Of a DNA stretch of 64,000 nucleotides, positions 1 to 7,612 are shown piece by piece. A program made the translations under genes and the position numbers. Under the pieces are notes generated by a model. The model saw nothing but the letters and a program-made list of their open reading frames with translations. It had not been told where the DNA came from and did not search any database. Location of the stretch: contig VGGV01000002.1 in assembly GCA_016868455.1 (NCBI GenBank), positions 93,400 to 157,399 on the forward strand. Direction: 5' to 3'. The stretch's first letter is position 1, and every line of letters begins with the position of its first letter. This DNA is from Bacteroidota bacterium. Lineage in GTDB: Bacteria; Bacteroidota; Bacteroidia; Chitinophagales; Chitinophagaceae.

Positions 1-1846
1 TTTCGGGGTTACAGTTTACCATAATAGCTTCGTAACCGCATTCTTTGATGGCCAGCAGGCCATGCACACAGCAGTAGTCAAATTCAATGCCCTGTCCGAT
101 ACGGTTGGGGCCGCTGCCCAATACAATGATTTTCTTTTTACCCGAGGCTTTGGATTCATTGGAGTCCAGTGGTTCTTTCTGCCCGGAAATCTGAAGCGGA
201 CTTTCCTCAAAGGTGGAATAGAAATAAGGCGTTTTTGCTTCAAACTCGGCAGAGCAGGTATCCACCATTTTGTACACCCTTGTTATACCCGCAGCTTTTC
301 GTTTATTATATACATCTTCTTCATCGCCGTGGCCGGTAATGCGGCTTATCTGCTCATCGCTGAAGCCATGCACTTTGGCTTCTCTCAGCAATTCAAGAGG
401 TAAATCATCAAGATCATACTTCACCAGTTCTTTTTCCAGATTGCAGATCTTTTGTATTTCGTAAAGAAACCAGCGATCAATACCGTTGGTGGCTTTTGAA
501 ATGGAGCTGACGGATATCCCGGCCATCAGCGCATCTTTAATGCGGAAGATGCGGTCCCACCTGGGAGTTTTGATATATTCCAGCAGTTCATCAGCATGCA
601 TCAGGCTTTTTCCATAATAGCCGAGGCCAACGGCATTGTTCTCCAGGCTCTGGCAGGCTTTCTGAATAGCTTCGGTAAAACTTCTGCCAATGCCCATCAC
701 TTCGCCTACACTTTTCATCTGAAGCCCCAATGTATCATTAGCGCCTTTGAATTTGTCAAAATTCCAGCGGGGGATTTTGACAATTACATAATCCAGTGCA
801 GGTTCAAAATAAGCGGATGTGGTTTTGGTAATCTGGTTCTCCAGTTCATCAAGCCGGTAACCGATTGCAAGCTTAGCGGCTATTTTGGCAATAGGGTAAC
901 CGGTGGCCTTACTCGCCAGCGCCGAAGAACGGCTTACCCGTGGATTAATTTCAATAGCAATGATTTCTTCCGTATCAGGGTTCAGCGCAAACTGAACATT
1001 ACAACCGCCGGCGAAATTGCCGAGATCCCTCATCATTTTAATGGCCGTGTTGCGCATGAGCTGCATAGCCGTATCGCTCAGGGTCATGGCAGGCGCTACG
1101 GTAATGGAGTCACCGGTATGCACCCCCATGGGGTCTAAATTTTCAACCGTACAGATGATGCATACATTATCTGCCGAGTCCCGCAGCAGTTCCAGTTCAA
1201 ATTCTTTCCAGCCCGGTACAGCCTTCTCCACCAGTACCTCATGGATGGGCGAAGCCTGCAAACCCCTGTTCAGCGCTTCATCCAGGTCATCTTTATCATG
1301 TACAAAACCGCCACCGGTGCCGCCGAGTGTAAACGAAGGACGGATTACCAGCGGAAAACCGATTTCCTGTGCAAATTCTTTTCCTTCGAGGAAAGAGTTG
1401 GCTGTTTTGGCCTGGGCCACCTTTACACCGAGGTCAATCATCCAGCGCCTGAATTTTTCCCGGTCTTCAGCCTTATCAATCGCTTTGATGTCAACACCAA
1501 TCAACCGTATATTATATTGCTTCCACAGACCAAGGTCTTCAGCTTCTTTAGCAAGATTGAGTGCAGTTTGTCCTCCCATAGTGGGCAGCACGGCATCTAT
1601 TTGATTTTCCTGTAAGATTTGTTCAATACTTTCTACCGTGAGCGGCAAAAGATAAACCCGGTCTGCCATCATAGGATCTGTCATAATGGTGGCAGGGTTG
1701 CTGTTGATCAGGATAACTTTAATACCTTCTTCCCGCAGGCTTCGGGCCGCCTGTGTGCCGGAGTAATCAAATTCGCAGGCCTGTCCGATAATAATAGGGC
1801 CGGAGCCGATGATGAGTACCGACCGGATGGATGTGTCTTTGGGCAT
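1..1846 (-). CDS. carB: Carbamoyl-phosphate synthase large subunit, partial (C-terminal part off the left edge)
   Basis: The minus strand reads from an ATG at 1846 (MPKDTSIRSVLIIGSGP...) and stays in the same frame to the window edge, about 615 codons of a protein usually near 1070 aa. Seen: the first ATP-grasp unit with its nucleotide-binding opening (IIIGSGPIIIGQACEFDYSG type), the Gly-rich loop GGTGGG, and the start of the second carbamoyl-phosphate domain with the repeated signature GSGPNRIGQGIEFDYCC near the edge. Known role: cytosolic ATP-dependent synthesis of carbamoyl phosphate from bicarbonate and the ammonia delivered by CarA, feeding pyrimidine and arginine synthesis. The duplicated signature makes the call secure. 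CarA and the allosteric domain are not in view. Confidence 0.96.
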   Translation of the reverse strand, partial: MPKDTSIRSVLIIGSGPIIIGQACEFDYSGTQAARSLREEGIKVILINSNPATIMTDPMMADRVYLLPLTVESIEQILQENQIDAVLPTMGGQTALNLAKEAEDLGLWKQYNIRLIGVDIKAIDKAEDREKFRRWMIDLGVKVAQAKTANSFLEGKEFAQEIGFPLVIRPSFTLGGTGGGFVHDKDDLDEALNRGLQASPIHEVLVEKAVPGWKEFELELLRDSADNVCIICTVENLDPMGVHTGDSITVAPAMTLSDTAMQLMRNTAIKMMRDLGNFAGGCNVQFALNPDTEEIIAIEINPRVSRSSALASKATGYPIAKIAAKLAIGYRLDELENQITKTTSAYFEPALDYVIVKIPRWNFDKFKGANDTLGLQMKSVGEVMGIGRSFTEAIQKACQSLENNAVGLGYYGKSLMHADELLEYIKTPRWDRIFRIKDALMAGISVSSISKATNGIDRWFLYEIQKICNLEKELVKYDLDDLPLELLREAKVHGFSDEQISRITGHGDEEDVYNKRKAAGITRVYKMVDTCSAEFEAKTPYFYSTFEESPLQISGQKEPLDSNESKASGKKKIIVLGSGPNRIGQGIEFDYCCVHGLLAIKECGYEAIMVNCNPE

Positions 1847-1963
1847 TTTTTTTTTAGAGGGGTATCCCTGCCGGGGGCTGAAAAAATCCCGGTTGCTGTC
1901 GGGACGCAAAAGTAGGGGAAAGCGGGTTTTTTAGGGGTGTAAATATTCTTTTTTTGCCAACAC

Positions 1964-2524
1964 TCAGTTGGAAGGAAAGATCTGTTGCGGTTTGGGAATC
2001 TTGCGGTATTTCAGGGAATACTGATCATCATATATATTCCGTTGCCGGGCCAGCATGTCGGTTACCAGGTTTTTAAACTCTTGTGAACTGGCAAAATACT
2101 TCCGGGTGGAGAAGCTTTCGGTAATGATTCTTACATCCAGGGTGTCATTTTTTCTGTCGAAGGCTGCTGCATAAAATACTTTTTGTTTTTTAAGCAATGG
2201 TTTTTCCGGGTCCCTTCATCAATGATTACAGAACCCTCCACATTCATAAACTGCTGGGTGCCGATCCAGGAAGTGTATCCGGTAAAATAGGCAGTATCCG
2301 GCATAACCATATCGCCTTTTATGGCTTTTCCATAGCGGATAATTGAATAAACGGAATCGGACTGGCGGGATATTTCCAGCGCTTCAATGCCAAAGTAGTC
2401 GCTGCCGTCTTTAATAATGCCGTACCAGTAACCCATCAGGCTCCATAGGCACCGTTGACTCAAACGGGCAGGCCGATAATATAGTGCACAGGGGCAGTAG
2501 CCACCACCATTTTATTTTATCCAT
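1964..2524 (-). pseudogene. Broken putative lipoprotein gene (two frame changes)
   Basis: No single frame is open. An ATG at 2524 gives an N-terminus with a hydrophobic stretch and a lipobox (TILSAC, then PFESTVP), but it stops after about 37 codons. A second frame (about 2131-2450) continues with a coherent segment (LMGYWYGIIKDGSDYFGIEALEI), and a third frame (1964-about 2205) supplies the end (VFYAAAFDRKNDTLDVRII). The second switch lies at a T5 run at 2201-2205, where one extra base would join the frames. The first lies near 2412-2440 and is not explained by a single homopolymer base. Joined, the product would be about 185 aa, an exported lipoprotein of unknown function. I recognise no named family. 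Either real decay or sequence error. Confidence 0.6.
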
Positions 2525-2603
2525 ATGAATCCAAAAGGTACAAACATACTAGCATTTAACTGATACAGCGAAAGCAGGTATTTTGATTGGCTTATTTTTG
2601 TAT

Positions 2604-4451
2604 ATGCAGTCGCGGTTATTTGTTCTGACGGTAATAGTTTTCTATGCGTTGTCTGTTCATGCCCAGCCTTTTCCTTTTCCCGGAAATTATTTCAGAAACC
2701 CGGTGGGTATACCTATTGAGCTCTCAGCCAATTTTGGCGAACTACGTCCCAATCACTGGCATATGGGCCTGGATATTCGCACCAACGCCAAAGAAAATTA
2801 CCCGGTTTATGCTGCAGCTGAGGGATATATTGCCCATATTGGCATCCGGCCGCAGAGTTTTGGCCGCTTTATCATCATCAATCACCCCAACGGTCTTTCT
2901 ACACTGTATGCCCACCTGAATGATTTTTTTCCTGGGCTGGAGGAATATGTAACTGCAAAGCAGTATGAAAAGGAAAGCTGGGCTATTGAACTGGACTTTG
3001 CAAAAGGGCAATTCCCGGTTACAAAAGGAGCTTTTATTGCTTATAGCGGCAACACCGGCGGCTCACAGGGCCCCCACCTGCATTTTGAAATTTTTAATAC
3101 CCGCACACAAAAAAGGCTGAACCCTTTGTTGTTTGATTTTTTTGTAAAAGACGATGTGCCGCCCAACCTGGTGAAACTGGCCATATACGACCGCAACAAA
3201 AGTGTGTACGAACAAACCCCGCAGTTCTTTAACCTGAAAAATACAGACAGCGGTTACGTTATTCCAAAAATACCGGTAATTAAAACCGGGTTTCGCAGGG
3301 TGAGTTTTGCATTACAGGCATATGACCGGCTCAGCGGAAGCAATAATCCCAACGGTATTTATTCAGCCCATATTTTCAAAAACGACGAGGCACAACTAAG
3401 TTTTGTGCTTGACAGTATTGATTACGATGAAACCCTTTATATCAATGCACATGTAGACTATAAAATACGGTACAACGGCGGGGCATTCCTTCAGCATCTT
3501 TCGCAATTGCCGGGTGATAAATGCACGGCTTACCGGCAAATAAACGGGGATGGGGTGCTGGAACTGACTGATAGCATTCAGCAAGCCATCCGGATAGAGG
3601 TAAAAGATGTGGCCGGCAATGTATCACAGCTGAACTTTTTTATTCAGTATGATGACAGCCTGGCTGTTGAATATGGCCACAGCAGCCGGACAAATGTGTT
3701 TGCGCCAAATATGGTAAATATGATGGATAAACCCGGGTTTGAGCTATACCTGCCGGAGGGAAGTTTATATGATACCGTTTCGCCGGTTTATTTTGTTACT
3801 GCCGCTTCCTTGCCGTATTCTTTTTCCGATATTCATCATGCAGGCGATGCTTCCGTTCCGCTGCATGAGGATGCAATAGTTCGGTTAAAATTAAAAAGGC
3901 CTGTGCCTGCAGCAGGGCAGGATAAGCTGCTTATTCTGCGAAGCGACCGAAGGGGAAACAGTGTTCGGAAAGCTGTATGGCAGGAGCAATGGGTATCGGC
4001 CAGGTTTGGAGGCTTTGGGACATTTCAGATAATAGCTGATGTAACGCCGCCCCGGGTAAATGATCCCGGTAAAGGAGATACCATCAATCTCAGCGCTGCC
4101 ACCCGTATCATTTTTTCCCCGGCAGATGATTATGGGATAAAATCTTTCCGGGCAGCATTATCTTCCTGCACTGCGGATATATTGGGTTATCATTGTATTG
4201 AAGATTCATTAAGCCGAAGCCGGTGGCTGCGTTTTACCAACGATAAAAGCCGCAACTGGATTTACCGCTTCGATGAACAATGCCCCTATGGCGTACACCA
4301 ACTGAAAGTAACGATTGAAGATATTGCCGGAAACATCACGGTAAAGGAATGGTGGATCAAAAGATTTCCCTATACACCCCCGCCGCCAAAGAAAAAAACA
4401 GGAAAAAAGACTAATGAAAAAGCTAAGAAGTCAGTCAAAAAGAAAAATTAA
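2604..4451 (+). CDS. Secreted M23 family metallopeptidase (LytM-type)
   Basis: A 615-aa protein from ATG 2604; an upstream TTG at 2583 is possible but would put seven residues before a good signal peptide (MQSRLFVLTVIVFYALSVHA, cleaved before QPFPF). The LytM zinc site is complete: H53-MGL-D57 and H158-L-H160 (GPHLHFE). M23 enzymes cut peptidoglycan cross-bridges, so the product probably acts in the periplasm on the cell wall. The roughly 430 residues after the peptidase domain are beta-rich in appearance, and the C-terminus is a Lys/Pro-rich basic tail (PPPPKKKTGKK...). The frameshifted bcp gene starts 3 bp downstream, so the two were probably co-transcribed. Confidence 0.88.
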   Translation: MQSRLFVLTVIVFYALSVHAQPFPFPGNYFRNPVGIPIELSANFGELRPNHWHMGLDIRTNAKENYPVYAAAEGYIAHIGIRPQSFGRFIIINHPNGLSTLYAHLNDFFPGLEEYVTAKQYEKESWAIELDFAKGQFPVTKGAFIAYSGNTGGSQGPHLHFEIFNTRTQKRLNPLLFDFFVKDDVPPNLVKLAIYDRNKSVYEQTPQFFNLKNTDSGYVIPKIPVIKTGFRRVSFALQAYDRLSGSNNPNGIYSAHIFKNDEAQLSFVLDSIDYDETLYINAHVDYKIRYNGGAFLQHLSQLPGDKCTAYRQINGDGVLELTDSIQQAIRIEVKDVAGNVSQLNFFIQYDDSLAVEYGHSSRTNVFAPNMVNMMDKPGFELYLPEGSLYDTVSPVYFVTAASLPYSFSDIHHAGDASVPLHEDAIVRLKLKRPVPAAGQDKLLILRSDRRGNSVRKAVWQEQWVSARFGGFGTFQIIADVTPPRVNDPGKGDTINLSAATRIIFSPADDYGIKSFRAALSSCTADILGYHCIEDSLSRSRWLRFTNDKSRNWIYRFDEQCPYGVHQLKVTIEDIAGNITVKEWWIKRFPYTPPPPKKKTGKKTNEKAKKSVKKKN

Positions 4452-4454
4452 AGT

Positions 4455-4926
4455 ATGGCAATAACGCTTAAAGAAGGGGACAAAGCTCCTGCTTTCACCA
4501 GCAAGGACCAGGACGGTAAAAAAGTTTCTTTAGCTGATTATAAAGGAAAGAAACTGATTTGTATTTCTATTCAGAAGCCGGTTCTCCCACCTGTACAATT
4601 GAATCATGCAACCTGAGAGATAATTATGACCTGCTGATGAAAATGGTTTTGAAGTTTTAGGAGTAAGCCCGGATACCCAGGTCAAACAAAAGAAATTTGA
4701 GACCAAATACAGGCTGCCTTTCAGGCTAATTGCTGATAATGAGAATAAAATAACGGACCTGTACGGTGTACATGAGATGAAAAAACTTTTCGGTCGTGAA
4801 TACATGGGTATTCTCCGTACTACTTTCGTTCTTGATGAAAGAGGATTCATCCGAAGAATATTTCTTAAACCAAAGAATAAAGCCCATGCAGAGGAAATTC
4901 TTGCGGGCTATGCAGGTTTGCCGTAA
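4455..4926 (+). pseudogene. bcp: Frameshifted thioredoxin-dependent peroxiredoxin (Bcp/PrxQ type)
   Basis: Starts at ATG 4455, 3 bp after the M23 gene: MAITLKEGDKAPAFTSKDQDGKKVSL, the usual Bcp opening. The frame breaks at 4558-4560, where T3 should be T4 to give LILYFY, and again at 4640-4643, where A4 should be A5 to give LLMKNGFEVLGVS. Adding one base at each restores about 157 codons with the peroxidatic and resolving region SPTCTIESCNLRDNY and a normal C-terminus ending ILAGYAGLP at 4926. Bcp enzymes reduce H2O2 and organic peroxides using thioredoxin. As written the product is non-functional. Both lesions are single-base losses in short homopolymers, so sequence error is as likely as true inactivation. 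Confidence 0.85.
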
Positions 4927-4998
4927 TTTAAACTGGCCATAAGCAACCCCTCATCCATCATCAACGATGTATTATAAAATATTCTAAAAGAGTTAAAC

Positions 4999-5904
4999 AT
5001 GAAAACAACAGCATTGTTTATTCTACTTGGCATTTCGCTGCAGCTCACTGCACAGGATAAAAAAGAAAACAAAACGGTGCAGGTGTTCAGCTCCACCAAA
5101 ACCATCAATGCCCGAACCCCGGAAGTGATTGGCAAGGGCAAACTGGATTTTAATGTTACACATAACTTCGGGGATATTGGCGGAAGCAACGGCGGAATTA
5201 AAAGATTCTTCGGTCTTGATAATGCAGCCGACATCCGTATAGCCTTTACAGTGGGTTTAGGTGAGCATTTCGATGGCAGTATTGCAAGGGTAAAAGGAGC
5301 AGGTCCGCAGCAGCAGCTATATGAAATAGGCGCCAAATACCAGATCATGCAGCAAAGGGAAAATGATCCTTCTCATCCTTTGTCGCTGGCGGTGTTCGGC
5401 AATTTAGTGATCGCTGCCAGCCCGCAAAACCCCTTTCCCAACCAGGATAACAGCTATGATGATCTGGGTGACCGTACCAGTAACGTACTGCAGCTGATCA
5501 TCGCTAAAAAAATGGGAAAGGTGAGTGTACAGTTGAACCCCACCTTCGTTACAAGGGGCTATGCTATCACCTACGACAAGAAAAGCATGTTTGCCCTCGG
5601 CGGGGCAGTGAGGCTTCCGCTGGGCGGAAGAGTAAACCTGCTGCTGGATTATTTTCATCCGTTCAGAAGTGATGCCAGTAAAGATTCATTCCGCATCAAT
5701 GACAATATCAGGTTTTATGATCCTCTTGGAGTCGGGTTTGAAATACTCACCTCCGGCCATATCTTCCGTCTGAACTTTACCAATGCCACCGAGATACTGG
5801 AAAACCGCTATATCCCCCGCACCATCACCTCGTGGGGCAAAGGGCAGTTCCGGTGGGGCTTTACTATTTCCAGGAAGTTCACATTGTGGAGGGATAAGAA
5901 GTGA
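4999..5904 (+). CDS. DUF5777-type outer-membrane beta-barrel protein
   Basis: 301 aa with a signal peptide (MKTTALFILLGISLQLTA, cleavage near AQDKK). The early segment VFSSTKTINARTPEVIGKGKLDFNVTHNFGDI matches the family of Bacteroidota barrels I know as DUF5777, whose members often sit near c-type cytochrome or respiratory genes. Alternating hydrophobic strands and a terminal aromatic strand (RWGFTISRKFTLWRDKK) fit an outer-membrane barrel. No substrate can be read from the sequence. It stands alone between bcp and a small HELKH gene. Confidence 0.72.
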   Translation: MKTTALFILLGISLQLTAQDKKENKTVQVFSSTKTINARTPEVIGKGKLDFNVTHNFGDIGGSNGGIKRFFGLDNAADIRIAFTVGLGEHFDGSIARVKGAGPQQQLYEIGAKYQIMQQRENDPSHPLSLAVFGNLVIAASPQNPFPNQDNSYDDLGDRTSNVLQLIIAKKMGKVSVQLNPTFVTRGYAITYDKKSMFALGGAVRLPLGGRVNLLLDYFHPFRSDASKDSFRINDNIRFYDPLGVGFEILTSGHIFRLNFTNATEILENRYIPRTITSWGKGQFRWGFTISRKFTLWRDKK

Positions 5905-5937
5905 GTGGTGAGTAGCCCATCTTTGGCCTTTTTTTAC

Positions 5938-5963
5938 TGCAACGAAAGATGCAGTTTTAGTGT
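5938..5963 (+). terminator. Possible weak terminator after the DUF5777 gene
   Basis: ACTGCA and TGCAGT (6-bp arms) enclose an 8-base loop and are followed by only four T. The position, 30 bp after the stop, fits a terminator, but the stem and U-tract are weak. Confidence 0.3.
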
Positions 5964-5972
5964 TATTGCTTT

Positions 5973-6290
5973 ATGAAAATCCGGATTAAAGAAAACTCCT
6001 GGGAGGCAAAACTGGCCGCTGCAAAACTGAAATCACGCAAAGTGGCAATTGTATTTGGCAGCACCATTCATCTGCACAATACCAGCCGTTCAGAGTTTTT
6101 AAGTGACAGGGAATGGGTTTGCCATGAACTGAAACATGTGGAGCAATACCGGCGGTTCGGCTTTGCAGGTTTTATTTCCCGTTATTTGGTTGAATGGGTG
6201 AAGAACGGGTATTATGATAACAAATTTGAAACGGAAGCGAGACAAAGCGAAAAAGATGTAAGCCTGACAAAGGGAGTAATTTTTTCTTAA
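5973..6290 (+). CDS. Small protein with HELKH metal-site motif (DUF4157-like)
   Basis: 105 aa, no signal peptide. The core VCHELKHVEQYRRFGF has an HExxH zinc motif in a context like the HELTHVVQQ of DUF4157 proteins, followed by helical segments (YLVEWVKNGYYDNKFETEARQSE) with acidic residues that could supply the third ligand. This suggests a minimal metallopeptidase-like fold; activity is not shown. The last four bases overlap the end of the convergent birA gene. The substrate is unknown. Confidence 0.65.
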   Translation: MKIRIKENSWEAKLAAAKLKSRKVAIVFGSTIHLHNTSRSEFLSDREWVCHELKHVEQYRRFGFAGFISRYLVEWVKNGYYDNKFETEARQSEKDVSLTKGVIFS

Positions 6291-7054
6291 AGCATCCACT
6301 CTACTTCCCCAAAATCGAACCCGATAGTTATCGGGTCTTCTTCAATGGAATGGTCAGTAATCAGTTTACCGGCACAGCTTACACCTTTTATCACCGCTTC
6401 AAACACCCGGTTTTCTTTTTTTAGTTTTACTTTCTCATTCAGTTTGTACAAATTCCTGTTATAGATACTGAAAATATTTTCAAATCCGGCAGAGGTAAGT
6501 TCATTAAAGCGATGCTCAACCATGCCGCATAATTCTTTGGCGAGGTCAACAACTTTAAAATCGCTGCCGGTAATCTGTTTGAGTGAAACAGGGTTGGGCA
6601 GATAATCAGGAAAAATGGTTTGGTTGATGTTGAGGCCAATACCAGCTATAGCCCAGTTCCACTTGCCCTTAATTTCCGCCTCCTGACTATTGACTATTGA
6701 CTCTATTAAAATTCCCCCTGCCTTTCTGTCCTGCCAATACAGGTCATTCGGCCATTTAATACTCGTTTTGTTTTCCGCATATTTTGTAAAAAATTCAAGT
6801 ACGGCAACGGTTATGCAGGCGCTTAGCTGAAATTGCTGATTCAGCAGCAGCTGTTCTGGTTTTATTACCATACTCAGGGTAATATTCATATCTTTTTCAG
6901 AGGCCCACACCCGGCCTCTCTGCCCCCGGCCAGACAGTTGTTCATGGCTAAAAACGACCATACCGTGTTGTGCCAAACCTGCATGAATTTGCTGCCGGGC
7001 ATAGTTATTGGTACTGTCAACCGATTGCAGTTCAATGAATGGTGAGCCAATCAT
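6287..7054 (-). CDS. birA: Biotin--[acetyl-CoA-carboxylase] ligase
   Basis: 255 aa from ATG 7054; an in-frame TTG at 7078 would add eight residues without conserved character. Seen: biotin-loop GRGQRGR (42-48), KWPND (100-104), GIGLNIN and the C-terminal FDFGEVEW. It joins biotin to the carboxyl carrier protein of acetyl-CoA carboxylase through biotinyl-AMP. There is no N-terminal helix-turn-helix, so it is a monofunctional ligase, not a repressor. Two stretches look like repeat-derived additions: residues about 118-126 are encoded by a TGACTATT tandem (6684-6707), and residues 240-246 (DPITIGF) by a near-palindrome (6319-6336). Divergent from rsfS. Confidence 0.93.
   Translation of the reverse strand: MIGSPFIELQSVDSTNNYARQQIHAGLAQHGMVVFSHEQLSGRGQRGRVWASEKDMNITLSMVIKPEQLLLNQQFQLSACITVAVLEFFTKYAENKTSIKWPNDLYWQDRKAGGILIESIVNSQEAEIKGKWNWAIAGIGLNINQTIFPDYLPNPVSLKQITGSDFKVVDLAKELCGMVEHRFNELTSAGFENIFSIYNRNLYKLNEKVKLKKENRVFEAVIKGVSCAGKLITDHSIEEDPITIGFDFGEVEWML
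6319..6336. repeat. CCCGATA palindrome inside birA
   Basis: ACCCGATA-GT-TATCGGGT, 8-bp arms, encodes DPITIGF near the BirA C-terminus. The same arms form the perfect 18-bp palindrome at 19538-19555 between genes. Confidence 0.6.
6684..6707. repeat. TGACTATT tandem inside birA
   Basis: About three imperfect copies of an 8-bp unit (TGACTATT) lie in frame in birA between the KAGGILIE and WAIAGIG motifs. A related TTGACTATT pattern lies upstream of porZ (30898-30957). Confidence 0.55.
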
Positions 7055-7086
7055 ATTTGTAACAGGGGCTTGTGACAATTAATCGC

Positions 7087-7094
7087 TATTTTTG
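7087..7094 (+). promoter_or_regulatory. -7 box TATTTTTG upstream of rsfS
   Basis: Fits the Bacteroidota -7 consensus TAnnTTTG, 40 bp before the rsfS start in the birA-rsfS divergent gap. A TTG 15 bp upstream may be part of the -33 element, though the spacing is short. Confidence 0.4.
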
Positions 7095-7134
7095 AACCAG
7101 TAAACATAAACTAAAAACCAAACACTCTCAATTT

Positions 7135-7539
7135 TTGGAACAATTGGCAGTATTGACCAACCGCAGAAAAAAAAGTGCAGTCAGGTTAACGAGGAGTTCA
7201 AAAATCATCAAAACCATAATTGCTGCTATTCAGGAAAAAAAGGGGAGGCAAATCATTTCCCTCGACCTAAGAAAAATAAACGAGGCCGTTGCTGATTTTT
7301 TTATAATCTGCGAAGCAGGCAGCCAGCCACAGATCAGGGCGATTGCCGAAAATGTGGAAGATAAAGTGAAAGAAAGGTGCGGTGAAAACCCATATCACCA
7401 TGAGGGCTACCAGAATTTGCAATGGGTACTGATAGATTATGTAAATGTGGTGGTGCATGTAATGCTTCCTGAAAACAGGAAGTTTTACAAACTGGAAGAA
7501 ATGTGGAGTGATGCCGCCACTGAAGTACATAAAGACTAA
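7135..7539 (+). CDS. rsfS: Ribosome silencing factor RsfS
   Basis: 134 aa read from a TTG at 7135; no in-frame ATG lies before the conserved part. The family core is clear: LDLRKINEAVADFFIICEAGSQPQ..., then HHEGYQNLQWVLIDYVNVVVHVM and the end KFYKLEEMWSDA. RsfS binds ribosomal protein uL14 and blocks subunit joining when nutrients are low. The Arg/Lys-rich N-terminal extension (LTNRRKKSAVRLTRSSK) is common in this bacterial group as I know it. ftsH follows 73 bp downstream, a familiar neighbour pair in Bacteroidota. Confidence 0.92.
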   Translation: MEQLAVLTNRRKKSAVRLTRSSKIIKTIIAAIQEKKGRQIISLDLRKINEAVADFFIICEAGSQPQIRAIAENVEDKVKERCGENPYHHEGYQNLQWVLIDYVNVVVHVMLPENRKFYKLEEMWSDAATEVHKD

Positions 7540-7612
7540 TCTTTGTTAATTATGCCGGCGGTTTCAAGTTTTTAACCGGATAATCATTAACTAGCAGAAC
7601 ATAAAACTTACT

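Noticed and set aside
62..1915. Several plus-strand frames of 98-195 codons
   Set aside because: They lie antisense to carB, whose protein is clear on the minus strand.
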